Assembly: GCA_016292295.1 (NCBI GenBank)
Contig: JADNEJ010000587.1
Coordinates: 1 to 6,321 of the forward strand
Length of the DNA stretch: 6,321 nucleotides
Direction of reading: 5' to 3'
DNA from: Candidatus Thiodictyon intracellulare
GTDB lineage: Bacteria; Pseudomonadota; Gammaproteobacteria; Chromatiales; Chromatiaceae
Below, piece after piece: positions 5,027 to 6,321 of this stretch; positions within the stretch are counted from its first letter, which is position 1, and every line of letters starts with the position of its first letter. The notes under the pieces were generated by a model. The model saw only the letters and a list, made by a program, of their open reading frames with translations. It had not been told where the DNA came from and did not search any database. The position numbers and the translations under genes were made by a program.

Positions 5027-5692
5027 TCAGTCTTGGGGGTCGAAGGTGTAGCCGAGCATCTGGATGTCGCGCCAGAAGTGGCGGGCGACCAGGTCCGCGG
5101 TCTCGTCCGTGTAGTAGCTTCGGTAGTCCTTGGACCTGTCAGTCGCCTGGCGGGCATGGGGCAGGGCGGGGGCGGGGATGCCGATGCGGGCACAGGCGGT
5201 CGCAAAATCGGCATGCAGGCGCTCGTAGCGGCCGATGAAGTCCACGGCCAGGTTGCCGTGCAGGTCGATCAGATAATCGCTCTGCCACTCGATGGAGGTA
5301 TTCAGGTGGTACTGGTAGGGGCGTTGCGGGTCCAGCTTCCAGCGCAGGAAGTCCGCGAACACCTCATGGCCCTCCAGGAACTGGGGCCGCTCCCGGCGGA
5401 TGTGGTGGAAGGAGCTGACCTGCAGGTCCCAGGGGTTGCGCACAAAGCCGAACTTGAAGAGTTCGTCGAAGAACTCCTTTGGCAGCATCTCCTTCGCGGC
5501 CAAAACCTTGGCGTGGCGCGGGAATTTGCTGCCGAGACGGTGACCGCTCAGGTGACTGAACCGGCTACACAGGAACATGGGCCAGTACCAGGGGTCGGCC
5601 CAGCGCCGCCGCTCCAGGGCAGCGCGCACGCTGGTGCCGCCGGTCTTGGCGATATGGACGAAGAGGAAGCGGTGTTTGACGGATAGCAGCAT
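5027..5692 (-). CDS. Sulfotransferase family 2 protein
   Basis: The protein has 221 residues, with ATG at 5692 and TGA at 5027. It has the 5'-phosphosulfate-binding loop FVHIAKTGGTSVR (11-23) right after the first strand, and the 3'-phosphate-binding motif FGFVRNPWDLQVSSF (81-95) with the usual Arg and downstream Ser. DFIGRYERLHADF (151-163) and the C-terminal YRSYYTDETADLVARHFWRDIQMLGYTF (190-217) are also typical of bacterial PAPS-dependent sulfotransferases of this family. It should transfer sulfate from PAPS to a carbohydrate or other hydroxyl acceptor. There is no signal peptide or membrane anchor, so it is probably cytoplasmic. No glycosyltransferase or polysaccharide genes lie beside it, so the acceptor is unknown. 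No strong ribosome binding site precedes the ATG. The gene looks intact and is divergent from the broken exonuclease gene. Confidence 0.88.
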   Translation of the reverse strand: MLLSVKHRFLFVHIAKTGGTSVRAALERRRWADPWYWPMFLCSRFSHLSGHRLGSKFPRHAKVLAAKEMLPKEFFDELFKFGFVRNPWDLQVSSFHHIRRERPQFLEGHEVFADFLRWKLDPQRPYQYHLNTSIEWQSDYLIDLHGNLAVDFIGRYERLHADFATACARIGIPAPALPHARQATDRSKDYRSYYTDETADLVARHFWRDIQMLGYTFDPQD

Positions 5693-5748
5693 GGCGGGGA
5701 TTCTATCTGAGCCGCAGGCCGGGCGCCTGCCCGAACTGCTGTCCTTTC

Positions 5749-5757
5749 TTGCATAAT
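5749..5757 (+). promoter_or_regulatory. Possible -10 box for the exonuclease frame
   Basis: TTGCATAAT includes CATAAT (5752-5757), close to the consensus TATAAT, in the 71-bp divergent gap before the exonuclease frame. A start site about seven bases downstream would fall at the GTG at 5764, predicting a leaderless or nearly leaderless mRNA; no ribosome binding site precedes that GTG. The -35 region has no good match, so this is tentative. Confidence 0.3.
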
Positions 5758-5763
5758 CACCGC

Positions 5764-6228
5764 GTGGACCTATGGCTCAACGACTTCCTGTCCCGCGCCC
5801 TCCTGCTCGACCTGAAGACCGGCCCCAATAGGGCACTGCACAAGATCGGCGCGGTACGTGGCGGGACGACCTTCCTGCGCCAGGGGCGCTTCGACGAGCG
5901 GACGGCGCTTGCCAACCTGGACCGCTTCGCCGCCGGTGCCGAGTTGGTCCTGGGTCACAACCTGCTGGGCCATGACCTGCACTGTCTGCGCGCCTAGCAA
6001 CCGGCCCTGGAGCTGCTGAAGCGGCGAGTGGTCGACACGCTCTTTCTGTCCCCCTTGGCCTTCCCGGAGAATTCCTACCACCGCCTAGTGAAGGACTACA
6101 AGCTGGTGCGCGACACGATGTTGGACTCGGTGGCGGACTGCCGGCTGGCCGAGCGGGTGTTCCGGGAGCAATGGGTGGAGTTCGCCCGCCGCAGCCTATC
6201 GGACTTAGCGACAGGCGCCACCGCCTGA
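5764..6228 (+). pseudogene. Degenerate DnaQ-type 3'-5' exonuclease domain, probably from a RecQ-like exonuclease-helicase
   Basis: Translated from GTG 5764, the frame reads ALLLDLKTGPNRALHKIGAV, LVLGHNLLGHDLHCLRA, then TAG at 5995-5997. It continues in frame as QPALELLKRRVVDTLFLSPLAFPEN, YHRLVKDYKLVRD and SVADCRLAERVF to TGA at 6226. These are ExoI, ExoII and ExoIII regions of a DEDD exonuclease. The segment VVDTLFLSPLAFPEN-YHRLVKDYKLVRD matches what I remember from RecQ-family helicases with an N-terminal exonuclease. Three lesions are visible. The ExoI Glu is Lys (Asp16-Leu-Lys18; AAG at 5815, one base from GAG). Codon 78 is amber. The helicase domain that should follow is absent, as the frame ends at codon 155. 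A TTG at 5749 is an alternative start. The gene is almost certainly non-functional; an unusual stand-alone domain is the less likely reading. Confidence 0.7.
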
Positions 6229-6229
6229 G

Positions 6230-6247
6230 GCCCTTGGACGGGCTTTT
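6230..6247 (+). terminator. Weak hairpin directly after the exonuclease frame
   Basis: GCCC (6230-6233) pairs with GGGC (6240-6243) around TTGGAC and is followed by TTTT. It begins two bases after the TGA stop. The stem is only four base pairs, so it may act only together with the stronger hairpin at 6263-6284. Confidence 0.3.
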
Positions 6248-6253
6248 GTGGCA

Positions 6254-6288
6254 AAAAAGAGGCTGCTTTCGGCTAGAAACGCAGTTTT
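6254..6288. terminator. Probable bidirectional rho-independent terminator
   Basis: CTGCTTTC (6263-6270) pairs with GAAAcGCAG (6276-6284), leaving one bulged C, around a GGCTA loop. On the plus strand the stem runs directly into TTTT (6285-6288). On the minus strand it is followed, after four bases, by a run of six T (complement of the A run at 6253-6258). It would end rightward transcription past the exonuclease frame and leftward transcription from beyond the right edge. The remaining 33 bases show nothing I recognise. Confidence 0.55.
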
Positions 6289-6321
6289 CCGCGGTGTTCC
6301 CCTGACTGCAGACGTAATACG

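Noticed and set aside
5011..5032. GACTG/CAGTC stem between the convergent DUF2189 and sulfotransferase genes as a terminator
   Set aside because: There are only five base pairs with a 12-base loop and no T run on either side.
4480..5214. A 244-codon minus-strand frame opposite the DUF2189 gene
   Set aside because: The His/Asp/Gly-rich sequence is the antisense image of hydrophobic codons in the membrane protein; it has no start context and no domain.
1..6321. CRISPR array, tRNA or rRNA genes, or a phage or defence cluster
   Set aside because: I saw no regularly spaced repeats, no cloverleaf-like sequence, and no gene set beyond the TA module and the broken exonuclease that would support such a system.

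Overview
The window is GC-rich and bacterial. The corA, DUF2189, metallo-beta-lactamase-fold and insertion-sequence proteins resemble what I remember from gammaproteobacterial purple sulfur bacteria (Chromatiaceae such as Thiocystis, Thiocapsa, Lamprocystis or Thiodictyon). That assignment rests on recalled similarity, not on a search. There are four apparently intact cellular genes (corA, an MBL-fold hydrolase, a DUF2189 membrane protein, a family-2 sulfotransferase), one intact toxin gene, and several broken or truncated genes.

Left part (1-750): two insertion sequences, both transcribed leftward. The start of an IS630-family transposase runs off the left edge. It sits directly against the N-terminal third of an IS1182-family transposase, as expected if the IS630 element landed inside the IS1182 gene. 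Next (751-1333) is a leftward type II toxin-antitoxin module. The RelE/ParE-like toxin is intact and overlaps its AbrB/MazE-like antitoxin by 4 bp. The antitoxin frame has an in-frame amber codon at position 14. A perfect 13-bp palindrome just upstream of the antitoxin is a candidate operator.

Centre (1334-4986): rightward corA (Mg2+/Co2+ channel) has a 5' region crowded with competing GC-rich stems. A convergent intergenic region of about 570 bp follows, holding a REPIN-like inverted hairpin pair and a second hairpin pair but no convincing gene. A leftward MBL-fold hydrolase with a complete metal-ligand set comes next. It is divergent from a rightward DUF2189 multi-pass membrane protein.

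Right part (4987-6321): a leftward family-2 sulfotransferase converges on the DUF2189 gene. Divergent from it is a degenerate DnaQ-type exonuclease frame that looks like the N-terminal domain of a RecQ-like exonuclease-helicase. It has a DxE-to-DxK change, an in-frame amber codon and no helicase part, and a probable bidirectional terminator follows it. The genes do not form an obvious pathway or one operon. I found no convincing new multi-gene system. The best leads are the TA module with a broken antitoxin, the decayed exonuclease, the corA leader and the REPIN-like element.
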